Assembly: GCA_002224055.1 (NCBI GenBank)
Contig: AZLU01000066.1
Span: 1-49,351, forward strand
Direction of reading: 5' to 3'
Origin: Pezizomycotina sp. ARF18
Lineage: Eukaryota > Ascomycota
Length of the DNA stretch: 49,351 bases
Positions 1 to 11,342 of this stretch are shown here, piece by piece (position 1 is the first letter of the stretch; each line of letters starts with the position of its first letter). The notes under the pieces were generated by a model. That model was not told where the DNA came from. It did not search any database and saw only the letters and a list, made by a program, of their open reading frames with translations. Position numbers and translations under genes: made by a program.

Positions 1-1965
1 AAATGGATAAAGAGCGCATTAGCACCTGTAAAACCAGAGCTCGCATGCCGTGTCGAAATTTTATGGACGGAAGGGAATACGTACCAGTCAAAATGAAGAA
101 ACAAAAGGCAATGAGCGTACTATTAGCCTAGGTTAGGACATTGCTCGACGACCACCAATAGATAGCTTGCTGAGCCAGTAAATCAGGGCATCAACAGAAC
201 GTAGAATTGCACTGGCGCCAGAGATGAAAAATGCTCTCCAATGCCAGTGATAGTTTTCCGAACACAATAAAAAGTATATGAGCAGAATCGTGACGGTGGC
301 GCACGGTGAGGACCATGATACCGTAGCAAAATGAACAGGAAGCCGAACATGTAGTAAACCTTGTGTATCCATATCGAGTTCATGATAAAGTAAAGCTCCA
401 CGAAGATTGCGCCGAAGGGGAGGATGCCGACGAGAAGCATGCTCGGGATTGGTTTCAGGTAGGTAGCTTGTTCTGGAATCTGGCGAGGAATCTGGTTGGT
501 CCGCACGGGAGCTTCGAACGGCTGAGCCTAAAACCGAGCCAACTGCCAGCAAAGTTAGGGTAAAGTGATAATGAACATATGCCTACCAAAGCAAGCATCG
601 TACCGAACGGCACGGCGCCGCTTGAGCCGGCGGACCAAATAAAGAGGTTTAGGAAGAAGAACGTTCCAAAGACGACCCGGGAATAAACAGCGGGTGAACA
701 GGATATTTCGCTTCCAAGCTTCGCCGCAAAAGTCTTATACATCCTTGCGGAAACGTAACCACCGACAGAACCAAGGAAGGTATAGAGCAGAACCATGGCA
801 GTTCCAAGACTGCCACGTCCCGAGGGGAGAGAAAACCGAGGAGAGCGAAAGCTAAAGAAATTGGGACTGTTAGTAATAGTTACAGGAGTATTACGAAATC
901 TAGAATGGTCCTTACCAATGGTTATGCCAGACATGCAAAAGATTTGAGCTCCACTGCCCAAGAAGATACTCAACATCATAGGTTCTTGGGAGGGCGGAAT
1001 ACGTCTCCATGGACAAGCTTCCAGCCGGAATCCTCCTGGACATCCTCGTTAAGGTCAAGCTGGTTGTATCTAGCGATATCCTTGCGCAACGCTTTAAGAA
1101 GCACCATCGCCACCATACCAGTCAAAAAGACGACGATAATCGAGCTGTTGATCAGCGAGAACCAGTGAATGCGCGGGTCCATAACGTGAAGGTACTTGTC
1201 CCACCGAGTAGCCCAGACGGTAGCCGACGGCGTCCAGTACACGCTGTAGGTGAAGGTGACGGTGTCTCCTTGTCCTCCTGGAGGTGAACGACCTCGCCAT
1301 CGTTGCACTGCATGGCATTTTCTCCTTCGCCGGCGACCTGGTGGATGGAACGTGGCTCGACGACGACGCCGACCACCCGGTACTGCCGGGTGCTCCGCTT
1401 CGGGATCTCGTGGTACTCGACGTAGATATCGTAGTGGTTGTGGAAGAACGGGACGCCGGTCTTCTCGCTGACGGTTTCCACGTTGCCGAGGCTGAAACCC
1501 TGCGTATAGAACAGCTTGTCGTCGTCACCTTTGTTCTGCGTCGCAGCGGGAAGGCCGTCGATAAGCCAGTTGATATTAAACCCTTTGCCAGATCCGTCGG
1601 TTCACAAATTTTGAACTCATCTTGTCGAATTTGGTGTCGCAGAGCTTCTTGCAAGTTTCATTCCGCGCCATTTTGAGCTCGAAGGGGATGTCTGGATGCG
1701 ATCGCCGAAGAGTATCGAGCCTAGGGACTCGGATATCTTTTTAGGTCCGCCATCGGTTGGCAAAAGTGGAACGCAGGGTGGTAGTATTCGTACGAGTATA
1801 CGCTATGACGTGCTGGTCCTTCTGTATTGTCGGTGTCAGGGCGTTGACGTATAGAGGGACGTGTCGCCGGCATTGTAGTCTGTCGGAGCGACGCCAGGAA
1901 GATAGAATGCCGGATGCTAGCGAGCATTGCAGTGCTGCTAGGGATATCAACGGACGTAACCACAT
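1..1965 (-). CDS. EMP70: TM9/EMP70 (nonaspanin) endomembrane protein, 3' end outside window
   Basis: Multi-pass transmembrane-9 protein of Golgi/endosome membranes; the family is linked to protein sorting and cell adhesion. Start at 1965 gives a signal-peptide-like N-terminus ([19 protein letters not shown]). The lumenal domain follows ([38 protein letters not shown]), then [19 protein letters not shown] as the first membrane segment, then family-diagnostic pieces: [41 protein letters not shown] and [16 protein letters not shown]. An intron is visible at 852..915 (GTAAGG..TTTAG), others near 550-575 and near the left edge. Coding frame changes at least five times, for example just after the signal peptide and around 1300 and 480. 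The last membrane helices run past base 1. Family assignment is very secure; integrity is not. Confidence 0.93.
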
Positions 1966-3412
1966 CTCGTGCCTATGATGATTGGTGAAAGAAATAAGGG
2001 GAGGGGGAGGAGAGAAAGGAAGGGGGAGGCAGCGTTGCCTATGTCGAAATCGTATTCTGTTTATTGGCGCAGTCTCGAATGACGGGCTTACTGTTCAAGC
2101 TGTACGACTTCCGCTGGTGAGGCGATACGAAGAGCAAATCGAGAAACAAAATAGCAAGACTCTGCGCCGGAAAGACCAAAAGAAATACAATGGCGAAGTA
2201 GATACGGTTCAGATGTACTTAATAAATGGAAATAATTTTAAAAAAAAGTATTACTCAGGGGATCGGCCTTTTTTTAATGGAGGTGATAAATATGGAAACG
2301 TTGTTGCAAGGGGGTCGACAGTTTAGAAGGGAGGGACACGGCGAAGGTTGAGATGATGCACTGCTGTTCTTTATGAGGCAGGCGGTAAAAAAATAAAAAA
2401 GGAAACCTTACTTATAAAAACAGCGAAATCCACCCCCTTAGCCTTTCTCTCACTCTCTCTCTCTCACTACTTTCAATTCCGCACAGCCCCGAAATGTCAC
2501 GACCGTATAACTGGACGAAAAACAGAAATTGAGTGACCCGATCACGTGATATTTTATATCTATTCATTGTCGTCTTCTCGCGAGGAGTTCGATGTGATGG
2601 TGACAACCCAGAAGGTGAGGCAGAGATCTGGAAGAATATTCATGGTTACCACTTGGTGCCCGCCGATCTAGATTATACTATCTATATGAATGATTTGGAG
2701 CTCGCGGGATCGTGTCAAATTGTCCTTTAGTAGAGATTGATAGTTAATTTGACAGATGCCTCTAATAATCCCATACGGGCACAAGAGGACAGCCTATACA
2801 TCCATTAATACTCAAGTGAGCGATTACTTAATGTGTAATTAAAATATAAAGTGTATATACATAATTATAAAAAGGTAAAAAAAAAAATAGAAGTATTTGA
2901 ATAGAAGGTAATATATACTGATTAAATATCTCTGGCTAGTAATACGGTTAAGTTATAGAAAAATATAGGAAGGGAAATCATTATCATTCATAATCGTCGT
3001 CTTCATGCGCATGCGTGTACACCAAAGTGCACTTATACGCCTTTCTCTGGCTCAAAAAAAAATTATAAAATAAAAGAGGGAGAGGTATAATGAATCGCTC
3101 GCTATTTCCATCACTATTGGAAATAAATATATCCACACCTGCTTGGTCTGGGGAGCTGTATTATCAAAGAAGAAGAAGAAAAAGAAGAGAAGAAGAGAAG
3201 AGAAGAGAAGAAAACGAGGGAAGTGAGGCTTTTCCCTGCCTGTTTAAGCCTGCAACTGCACTACGGCTGAAGGGAAATAATTTGGTAGAAAATAGCCAGA
3301 TCTCAAGGAGTTACTACACTCCGATCTCCTGTGACGATGGCGATCCTCGTCTGGCGTTCTAATGGTAATCGGTTCTCTGTGAGTCCGATACTTTGAGCTG
3401 CTATGGGAGCTG
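1966..3412. other. Intergenic, AT-rich, no gene recognised
   Basis: Upstream region of the TM9 gene. It holds a CT microsatellite at 2444-2466, a CACGTG hexamer near 2542 and several A runs. Short open frames on both strands show no family motif or splice logic that I can support. Confidence 0.5.
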
Positions 3413-4187
3413 CTATGGTAGTGCTTCGACCGTTCTCGTTCCCGATCCGACGGCGATCCCCGATACTAAGGTCGACCATTCTCTCAGAGATATCTTGGTC
3501 ATAGCTATTATCGTGGCTCCTCCGGCTATGGTGGTTCTGCGCGAAGATGACGGTGGTTCTTCTTCATCAGGAGAATATTCGTCGTAGCTTTCATTGCTAC
3601 GCTCAGTTCTAGGTAGGCCCCACCACTGGCCAACCGACGCCGTAATTCGGCGTACCAATCGTCTAGGACGTCGATAGGATTCCAGAGCAATTTTCCAAGC
3701 TTCGTTCGTTCCTTGGCGGAGCATCCTGTCCGCATGCGAATAATTCGAAGCCGTGGAGGAGAAGAAAAATGTAGTTCGAGTGCTGCGCTCGATGCTGTGA
3801 CTCTAGAGCGCGGAATCGTGATTGAATCGTGTTTCGGGCTGCTGTGGTAACCCATTGTCTGTCAAGGAAGTTAGCAACGATGCTCATATAGGATGGCTTA
3901 ATATAAATACATATCAATGGTAAATATATACCTTAAATCATCCATAATTGCACTGTGCTTCCTCTCGCATCCTCAACGTAGCGAGTAATAGCTTCGTGCT
4001 CACAAGAGCATTTGGCGTGGGCGGGCAAGCCGCAAATAAAGCAGTCCGGATCCATCGAGGCCGACGATAATCTTCCAGCCGATATTGACGAAATGGACGG
4101 TGACCTGCCCATCGCTAGCGAGCTTGTAGACCCGCCTCTATGTGACTGCCCGAGTACGACCGGCTTCGGAGCTGCTATCTGAGACAT
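3413..4187 (-). CDS. Conserved fungal hypothetical protein with N-terminal CxxC..CxC motif
   Basis: Start at 4187 (MSQIAAPKPVVLGQSH). Exon 1 has a Ser-rich leader and then a Cys cluster, DCFICGLPAHAKCSCEHE, which could bind a metal. An intron at 3859..3931 has donor GTATAT, a GCTAAC branch site and acceptor TTGACAG. Exon 2 continues with a helical stretch (QWVTTAARNTIQSRFRALES) and, after a one-base frame change, NEAWKIALES followed by DVLDDWYAELRRRL. From memory this order (Cys motif, helix, EAW..YPDVLDxW) resembles uncharacterised proteins annotated in many ascomycetes. The C-terminus is uncertain because the frame changes again near 3600; the stop at 3413 belongs to one of two possible frames. 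Function unknown. Confidence 0.65.
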
Positions 4188-6510
4188 GTAGCTGGTGTAT
4201 TAAAGCTCGCGCCGACGGTGCCTTGTGCGACCGCGGGTGGGAAACTGAGGAAGATATGTGAGGCATTGTAAAATCGAGTAGCTAGGACCCGGGCTCAATC
4301 AAGAAAGCCGGTATGGGAAGAAGCTGTCGTCTAGATTCTCCCTCAAAAATGCACTTTGTGTAAGTGCAAAAGCCAACCAGATCCAGCCGAAGGTACCGTT
4401 ATGATGACAACCTCCTGGACGGAGGGAGGAGATGCCCCTCCCTTTATCTAACATTTTGGATACTCGATAAGAGAGAGAAAAAAAGAAACTACAACATGTA
4501 GCTCTTACAGAGCTCCCTTCTAATTCGTAGACAAAGGACCAGTATAAAGAAACGGTGCTGTCATATTCCTTTTCCAGGGAGTGTTAAATGGAAAAAAAAG
4601 TAATTATATATTTGAAAGACAATGGAAGGCTTTTCCAAGTTTAGGAGCTACTTAATCCAACACCCGTGTGGGGAGAGGGAGAGGGAGAGGGAGAGGTGGA
4701 GAGGTATTTTGGTGCATCAATCCAACAGAGTCATCCGGACACACCCAAGTACAGGAGAGGATCACCAAAAATAAAATTTATGTAAATGAATAAATAAAAT
4801 AAAATGAATAAATAATAGAAATATATATAAAAACGGTAATATAAATATAAAATACGAAATAAAATATGAAAAATAAATAATAAATAATAAATAATAAATA
4901 ATAAATAAAAAGAAATATTACATAACGCGATCAGATTTACTTGATCGTGTACTGGGGTCCTATAACTTAGGTAGCTTCTCCAGGCTGGCGCTTGGTAGCG
5001 CCTACGAAGTACCTTCGTGCTGCAGTTCCCCAATTCAAAATATTTAGGACTTGAAATGGCTAAAAAAGAATTATCGAATCATTGCCTACCAAAAATTCGA
5101 GGCTTCCCGTAAGGATCCTCTTGAGGGTTACTTGCATTAACGTTGATTACGGTAGGGAAATAATTTCTAGGTCAGGAGAGAAAAAGAGAAGGGTAAGCAA
5201 CACTGCGGACTGACCAGCCTCGTAGTCTTCAGGCAGCAAGCAAACGTCCTCGCAGCCTCCACGAACAAAGAACAAGCGTTCATTTTCGCGCCAGAAGCCA
5301 TTACATCGCCTCATTTTTTTTTTTTTTTTCAGATTCGCGAACTCCACGCAATGTTCCTCTTCAGTTTTCTAGAAGAAAAGTTGTTCGGTTTTTAAGGAAT
5401 GCTAAATCGCTGGCTAGCCATACGATTTGAAACATCCACAACTATCTAGACGAATGTATAAGATACTAAGTAGTACAGTCTTCATAGCATAAAGGTAATT
5501 ATTGGAATATTAACATTGTTGCGCTGATGAGGCGCTCCTACTCATGCCGCGCGAGTGTCAAGCTTTAGCACCTTTGTCAAGCTTTGATTGCCGCAGCGCC
5601 CACGACGCACGGCAAAGCTTTCTAGAAAAACGGTGCCGTGAATGCGGCGCGGCGATCGCCCTGAAACCCCGAGATCTACCCGGCTCTGGGCGGATCCCGA
5701 ATGTTCGACTCAAAAGGCAGAAGCCACGGGCGCGCTCAAGGCTGCCAATATTCCCGTCGATCTAAAGGCAAGGGGGTAAAAATTCACCAGAAATCCTTCT
5801 TTTGTTTGAAAGATGTAAACACCGTCGAATAGGGAGCTGCCAGCAGGGTCCAAACACTCTTTCATGTAATGCAGGCAGCACCCGCTAAATCGTTTCGTTC
5901 GCAGCCGCAGTGAAGACTCCACAGGGAGCTCAATAAAAGCAGGCGGTGAAGGCTCGCGCTTTCGTTTCGTCGCGAAACAGAAGCTATATTAACCAATTAC
6001 CACTTAACGGACAACAAATCATTAGCGCCACTATATACACAATATAAAGGTAGAGCTATAATTTAGCTAATTAAATAATCATACCGTTACCAAAAGAAAG
6101 AAGCAACGGCATTTCCCGGTTTAGCTTGTGAAAGTTGACGATGTGAGGATGACACATTTTTTTTCTGGGGGCTTAAAAGGTTGGAGCTCCCAGGGCGAGG
6201 CTGTAAGTCAGGTGGGCCGTCAGATCCCCCCCCCCCCCCCCCCAATTAAGCTCCAGTAAGCAGCTATAGCTCTCTCAACTACCCAAAGCAAAGAAAGCAC
6301 CACGCGCTTTTTTGTACTCAACTATTATATCAACAACATTTATTACCTTGAACTCCACTACCGGGGTTTTTTGAGGGGTCTTAGACAATCTGACCTCACC
6401 ACCAGGGAGCTTTTCCTCAAATGTTATTTTATCTTATTTTACTTCAAGCTTTTTAAGCTCATCGTTATAGTAGTAAAACGTTTAACTCTTCTTGAGTGAA
6501 AAAAGAGATT
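4188..6510. other. Gene-poor region with low-complexity DNA and a GC-rich island
   Basis: Contains a GGGAGA tandem repeat (4671-4696), an ATAAATA-rich tract (about 4868-4912), a C18 run (6226-6243) and a GC-rich island (about 5540-5960) with overlapping open frames on both strands. On the minus strand, 5147-5347 has a stretch that reads protein-like (FWRENERLFFVRGGCEDVC), and 4950-5040 has another short one. I could not connect them into a gene with splice sites or match them to a family. Confidence 0.4.
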
Positions 6511-7541
6511 TCACAAGCTGGAGGTCTTATATTGAGATATATCGACCCTGTGCACCCTACAAGCTAAAGCCATGTGGGTCAAGTGAGCAGACTGTTGTTT
6601 GATATGCTCCATTTCAACATGGTTTTCAACTAATATCGACATCATTATTCTATCAAACTCCTCTTCAAGCTTCTCACGGTAATTACAGGGTTGATCAGCT
6701 GGGATCAAGGCTTGTCGTAACGTCTGTTGATGTTGAGAAGATAGATATGTTAATTCCCTTTGAAGAGAACAGTGATTGTCACTGTCACTGCCAGGCGAAC
6801 AGAAAAAAAAAAATATAATCCCGTATTGTTTTTATTCTCGCAGGCCGAATATTGATGAAAGAGGGATTTATCTGCAGTTCTCTTCTAAATTATAAATCGA
6901 GTCACGGTAAACCTGCTTCGCCAAGTATTAGAGTCACGATAGCAGACGCATGGAGCTGCATAATATTGAAGCCCGAAGAGCCTACACTTTTGTTCTTTGA
7001 GCTTCGGGGCCAACGTCTGTACTACCAAAACGTTCGGACATTTCTGACAATCCAAAAAGTTCTATTTCAACGCTGAATAAAACTTCTGCGCGATGCGAAA
7101 CAAATAGACCGTCAAAGCCGTGCTTCCCCGGCGCGCCGTTTAACAATTTACCGCAAAAATTTTGTTTCTAATTCGTAAGAATGAAGTGTTGACGTGTCCC
7201 GATCAATAGACAGGATTCCCGAAGCTAGAGGCTTTGTTCTTGACTCGGATTTTGGTCAAAAGCGCAGATAACTCTAGTGTAATTTAAGGCGAAGTTAAGG
7301 AAACTACTAGCACTAACACCGCGAGTTCTACGAAGCCGCGATATCCGGGGAACGCTATTCTGCGGATGATGAATTCCTCCGAAAAATTTAGCGAGAAAAA
7401 AAAATACTCAGCCTTCTTCCGGAAACCAGAATGAAACAGATTATACTGGAACTACTTGTTCTAGGAAGTCTTGAACAAGGCCAAGTATTAAACTCGTGAG
7501 AAGAATGACATCCATGCAATCTGTGAATTGATATATCATCC
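6511..7541 (-). CDS. Candidate spliced gene, unrecognised
   Basis: Two open stretches fit together across a clean intron at 6788..6985 (donor GTAGGC, pyrimidine run, acceptor GGCAG). The upstream exon ends GPEAQRTK plus two bases, the downstream exon supplies one base and continues DSDNHCSLQRELTYLSSQ to a stop at 6511, so the phase matches exactly. The terminal exon encodes about 94 residues, charged and probably helical (REKLEEEFDRIMMSILVEN). The exon before it reads CGKLLNGAPGKHGFDGLFVS. Further upstream, in the same frame but behind two stops that may lie in an intron, is a stretch with RRTRGVSASSFLNFALNY; a possible start is MIYQFTDCMDVILL at 7541. No domain recognised. It could be a decayed gene rather than an active one. 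Confidence 0.35.
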
Positions 7542-7901
7542 TTCAAACGCTGTTTCGTAGAAGTTCACGGTATTAGAGGCATACATATACAATGATATAT
7601 TTGATGTTTTAGTATTTACAGCTTCGTCATGCGTCTCAGAAACGATACAAGAAGAATACGAGACGCTAGCTACATTCCAAAAAAGAAATCCGCCCAGGAA
7701 AAAAAAAAAACAGATACCACTCTGATACTACAGGAAAAATGTTTGCCAAGCAGAAACTAGGAAAAAGAATGCTGCGAGAAGTTATTACAAAGAAATATGA
7801 ATGAATTTCGGGGAATGCAGATGTGAAATGCCCCTTTTTTTGCTAAGATATGAATGAACTAATGTTGAGTATAGAATTTTTTTTTGCGGACTTATGATGG
7901 T
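7542..7901. other. Intergenic, nothing recognised
   Basis: AT-rich spacer between two minus-strand genes, with short A and T runs. I see no gene or RNA. Confidence 0.5.
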
Positions 7902-8273
7902 TTATCCTCCCCTAATCCACCCTCTAAACCCGCCTTTCTGAGGAGGCGCATCCATGTGCGGCGCGGGTCGTTGTACTCCGACTTCGATCCCACCCTGCTC
8001 AACCCGTCGTACGCGGGTGGCGGCATCTGTACCATCCCGGCCTCCATCGTCCGAATTCTGATACATCGGCGGCGGTGGAGGCGACTGCGGAGTATAACCC
8101 GGCGCGTAACCCTGGCTCTGGTAAAACCCACCGTTGTAACTGCTGTTGTACATTTGGGGGTTGTTCTTGTGGTAGAGTGCCTGCGCGCGCTGCTGCTGGC
8201 GGCGCTTCCTGTAGGATCCCAGGCCGAGGATTAGGAGGATGAAGGCGAATATTAGGAAGAAGAAACCGAGCAT
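7902..8273 (-). CDS. Small single-pass membrane protein with Pro-rich cytoplasmic tail (Rcr-like)
   Basis: Start at 8273. Residues 2-20 form one hydrophobic helix (FFFLIFAFILLILGLGSY), then a basic stop-transfer stretch YRKRRQQQRAQ, then a Gln/Tyr/Pro tail (YAPGYTPQSPPPPPMYQ) ending KGGFRGWIRGG. This layout resembles fungal Rcr1/Rcr2-like proteins, whose tails bind the ubiquitin ligase Rsp5 through PY motifs. The frame is open throughout (123 codons). However, in the middle a neighbouring frame reads PPPAYDGLSRVGSKSEYNDP, which includes a PPAY motif and fits the family better, so a pair of compensating indels is likely. The family link is by architecture only. Confidence 0.6.
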   Translation of the reverse strand: MLGFFFLIFAFILLILGLGSYRKRRQQQRAQALYHKNNPQMYNSSYNGGFYQSQGYAPGYTPQSPPPPPMYQNSDDGGRDGTDAATRVRRVEQGGIEVGVQRPAPHMDAPPQKGGFRGWIRGG

Positions 8274-10064
8274 TTTGTTTGTTGTTGAATGTGTTTTATG
8301 GAGAGGATGGAGGTTGGTGGCGAAAGAGATATACCGAGGAGAACTTCGACGCGGCTAGCACGGAAGGGAAGATGTCGAGATCGCAATGGATTCGATGTAG
8401 ATTGAATGAAGATTTGTCGGAGGTAGATGTTCGCTTATATCTTCAGCATTGTGAGCTTCTAGGAGGTTCGCTAGAAAATATATATATCGATGGACCGTTA
8501 ATGAGGGGAAAAAGTGAAAAGGAGAAAGGAAAGGAAGGAAGGAAAAAGATTGGAAGGGGATATGTTAATAGTGTATTAATAATAATATTGAAAGGGTGGT
8601 GTGCCTGTTAAAAGGGAATCGAGGGTACTTACGCAAGCTCATACCTAAGAAAGGAAAGAAAACGGACGAGAAAAACCCTCGCTCAAGTTCTCGGGAGGTC
8701 GGACTTTGGTACTGTAGTTGTTAAAAGTGGCGACCAAATCGTGGCTGTGCCCCACCCTCAGTATTCAACTCCGTATACAACGCTGGTTGGTCAAAAACGG
8801 TTATACAGATCCCTTTAACCGGTATACAGATGTTCGAGTGTGGTCACTTGGATCCATTCTTCTTCTTCGCGCCTTTTCGATCGACTAGTTTGGCCTGTGT
8901 ATGCCTAGACTGAAAGTCAAGCTTTTTTGTTCTTTGTATAATATATGATTATAAATATCCTCGGGGATGATCAAAAGGAACATCATACTGCCCTATCCGT
9001 CACACAGTTACCAAAGTGCTACTTGAACAGTTTATTTTGGAACGCATGTGTCAGGTTGATTGCGATTGGTTCTGACATCCCCTTGGCACACATCATGTCA
9101 CAGGTCCTTCTTATTGCTACTACTACTCTATCGGGTTAACGAATCATTGTGCGATAGGTAATACGGTTTCAACAGCTACCGGTATAACCAGGGAATAGAT
9201 TTCAGAGTGATAAATTTAAGAATGAACAAGGGAAGCTAGTTTATTATATAGGTAGATATTGTATATGATATATACACATATAACCGAGGAGATAAAAAGG
9301 ATCCTTTGGCCTTATCTCTCGTTTACCCGTCTAGGGAAGCGATCCTCAGGGCTGGCCAGACATGGATGAAATATTTTTTAATGGTTTCCGGTGTTTATTT
9401 TCCCTGTCACATTTATAAACGGCACGGCGCGAAAAGAAAAAAGTGTACCGTGTATCAAAGTAAGTATTGGCCACCCGTGCCATTTTTAGGCTCCGAGAAG
9501 AGCTTCGTAAAGCTTGAGATTCGTACCTGGAATTTTTTAAGAAACCCATGAAAGGACCAAACCAAGTAGCGTCGTATCAAGCTTTCGGAAGGCGTTTCAG
9601 ATACTTCGGGGAATAGGATCGGACGATTCCAAACCTATAGAATGCCGTCGCGCTGTCGCACAGTCCATCTGATCAAGACCAACTCCAATTTTTCTAACTT
9701 CGGGTCTTAAAAATTGTCGTACTCAGAGACATATCGGATATCACCAACTCTGAGCAGAACGAAACTGTTCGAGAAGCTCCACGTACGAATGTCTCTCTGA
9801 AGGAAGTCTCCATGAAATTTTGCTATAGATATTATACATTGATAAGGGATATCGTACACGCCATAGTAAGATACTCAAGAAATAGGCGATAGTGTAGGAA
9901 TGAAAGGTCGTCAAGACGAGATCGCGTGATAGTGTTGAAGTACTGTATATCCGCAAAACGGAGCTTACTTATGGGAGCATCGAAGCAAAGAAGGTGCCTT
10001 TTTTCTTTCATGCTCATACCAGCAATACTATTTTACCTCCTCCTCGACAATAGCTTTCTCTTCT
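8274..10064. other. Intergenic, nothing recognised
   Basis: About 1.8 kb without a supportable gene. An open frame on the plus strand from 8279 lies over the promoter of the membrane protein and shows no domain. Two similar TATACAGAT words near 8800-8830 are the only local repetition noticed. Confidence 0.5.
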
Positions 10065-11342
10065 TCATGTACCTCTCACCGATCTAGCACCGCCGCCTTC
10101 TCCCGCCGCCAAAGTTGTCGGATGCCACCCTTTCCTGCTCCTCTCCAGCAACCCGCTCATGCCATCCTGCTTCTTCCTCTTCGTAAGCCTGTCGATCCTA
10201 TCAAAGTTCATATTCCCCTCGATCCCCTTCCAGTCTTCCCCTTCCCCACCCGCCGCTCCTACCGCCTTGCGCCTCCTTTCTGCCTGCATCTCCTTCTTGC
10301 TCGGCTTCGGCAAGCGGACGAAGTTCGCCTCTTCATACTCCCTGCGCTCGCTTCTTTGGCCCTTTCACGAGCCGTCGTCGTCTTGCGGCCGAGTTCTGAT
10401 ATCGTGCTGCCGATTGAGGGTACCGCCAGCGGAGCGGACGACAGCTCGGATCGACAAAGTCCTCGACCGCGAAGGACTTTTGCGCGCGCTCGCGGCGGAC
10501 GCGGCGGTCGGATCGTCGTTTGCGGACGGAGAGGTGCCATGGCTACGGGTTGATCTTCGGTGGCCTGTAGATGCCGTCCTTCGGCGCAGCGCCAGCACCG
10601 GCGGCGGTAGAGGACGTCGAAGCAGTAGCGTTAGGATCCTTCATCAGCATCGATGGTTGGGTCTGAATGACAAGTCGGACTGCTGGCCTCCGATCGAAAT
10701 CGACTTGACTTTTCTTTTCAGCTTGCTGTTGATAGAACGGATAGATCGTCGGAGTCGTAGTTCGTCGTCACGGCGAGGCCCGGTTCGTATCCCTCCACTT
10801 GTTCCCCTTCCTCCTCCTCGTCGTTTCAGATGTAATTTCGCTTACATCCTCTTCATCTTCCTCGTCGTCGCTAGACTCCTCACTGCTCCACTCTCGTCGC
10901 TCTCTGCTGTAGCCTTTGCCGCCGCAGCTTTTCTCCGCTCCTCATCCCTCTCCCAATCGCTCGCGGCTTTCAGTACCTTCTCAATCTGATATTTCAACCG
11001 CCCCTCGCACGGCCTTACACCCTTTTCCAAACCACACGCGGAGCTCAGCGAGCTTCTTCACCACCTCTGCGCCTAACTGGCGCATCTCTTCCGCGACGCG
11101 CGATTGTCCCCCATGTAGTAGTAGTAGTAGTAGCAACATCCGAATAATCACCCGATAACCGTACGCCTCTAATCCTGCACAGTATCAAGAAGGAAAGGTG
11201 GTGGAGGTACGACAGGAAGAGGTCGTTCTTGAGCTCGAACAAAGATATTCATTCCGCTGCGTAGACGGTAGCGAGGTCGCAGAAGAAGGAACGAGGAAGT
11301 CGCAGCTTGTAGCGATCGCGTAAGCGATTCGAGATTTGCCAT
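10065..11342 (-). CDS. LCP5: Lcp5/neuroguidin family protein (U3 snoRNP, Sas10/Utp3 domain)
   Basis: Nucleolar factor of the small-subunit processome, needed for early 18S rRNA processing. The start at 11342 (MANLESLTRSLQAATSS) fits the family N-terminus. Then come FELKNDLFLSYLHHLSFLIL (Sas10/Utp3 core), KGVRPCEGRLKYQIEKVLKA (the strongest match), an acidic DDEEDEED region, DGIYRPPKINP, PSIGSTISE, GRKTTTARERAKE, PKPSKKEMQAERRRKA and the end NFDRIDRLTKRK. These pieces occur in family order but in changing frames, so several indels separate them. An intron probably lies around 11110-11170. The stop is uncertain: 10065 in one frame, 10083 in another where the tail reads NFGGGRRRRC. Confidence 0.9.

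Noticed and set aside
10122-10989. Long plus-strand open frames over Lcp5, including one of 276 codons
   Set aside because: These are shadows of the GC-rich Lcp5 coding strand; the minus strand carries the family motifs in the correct order.
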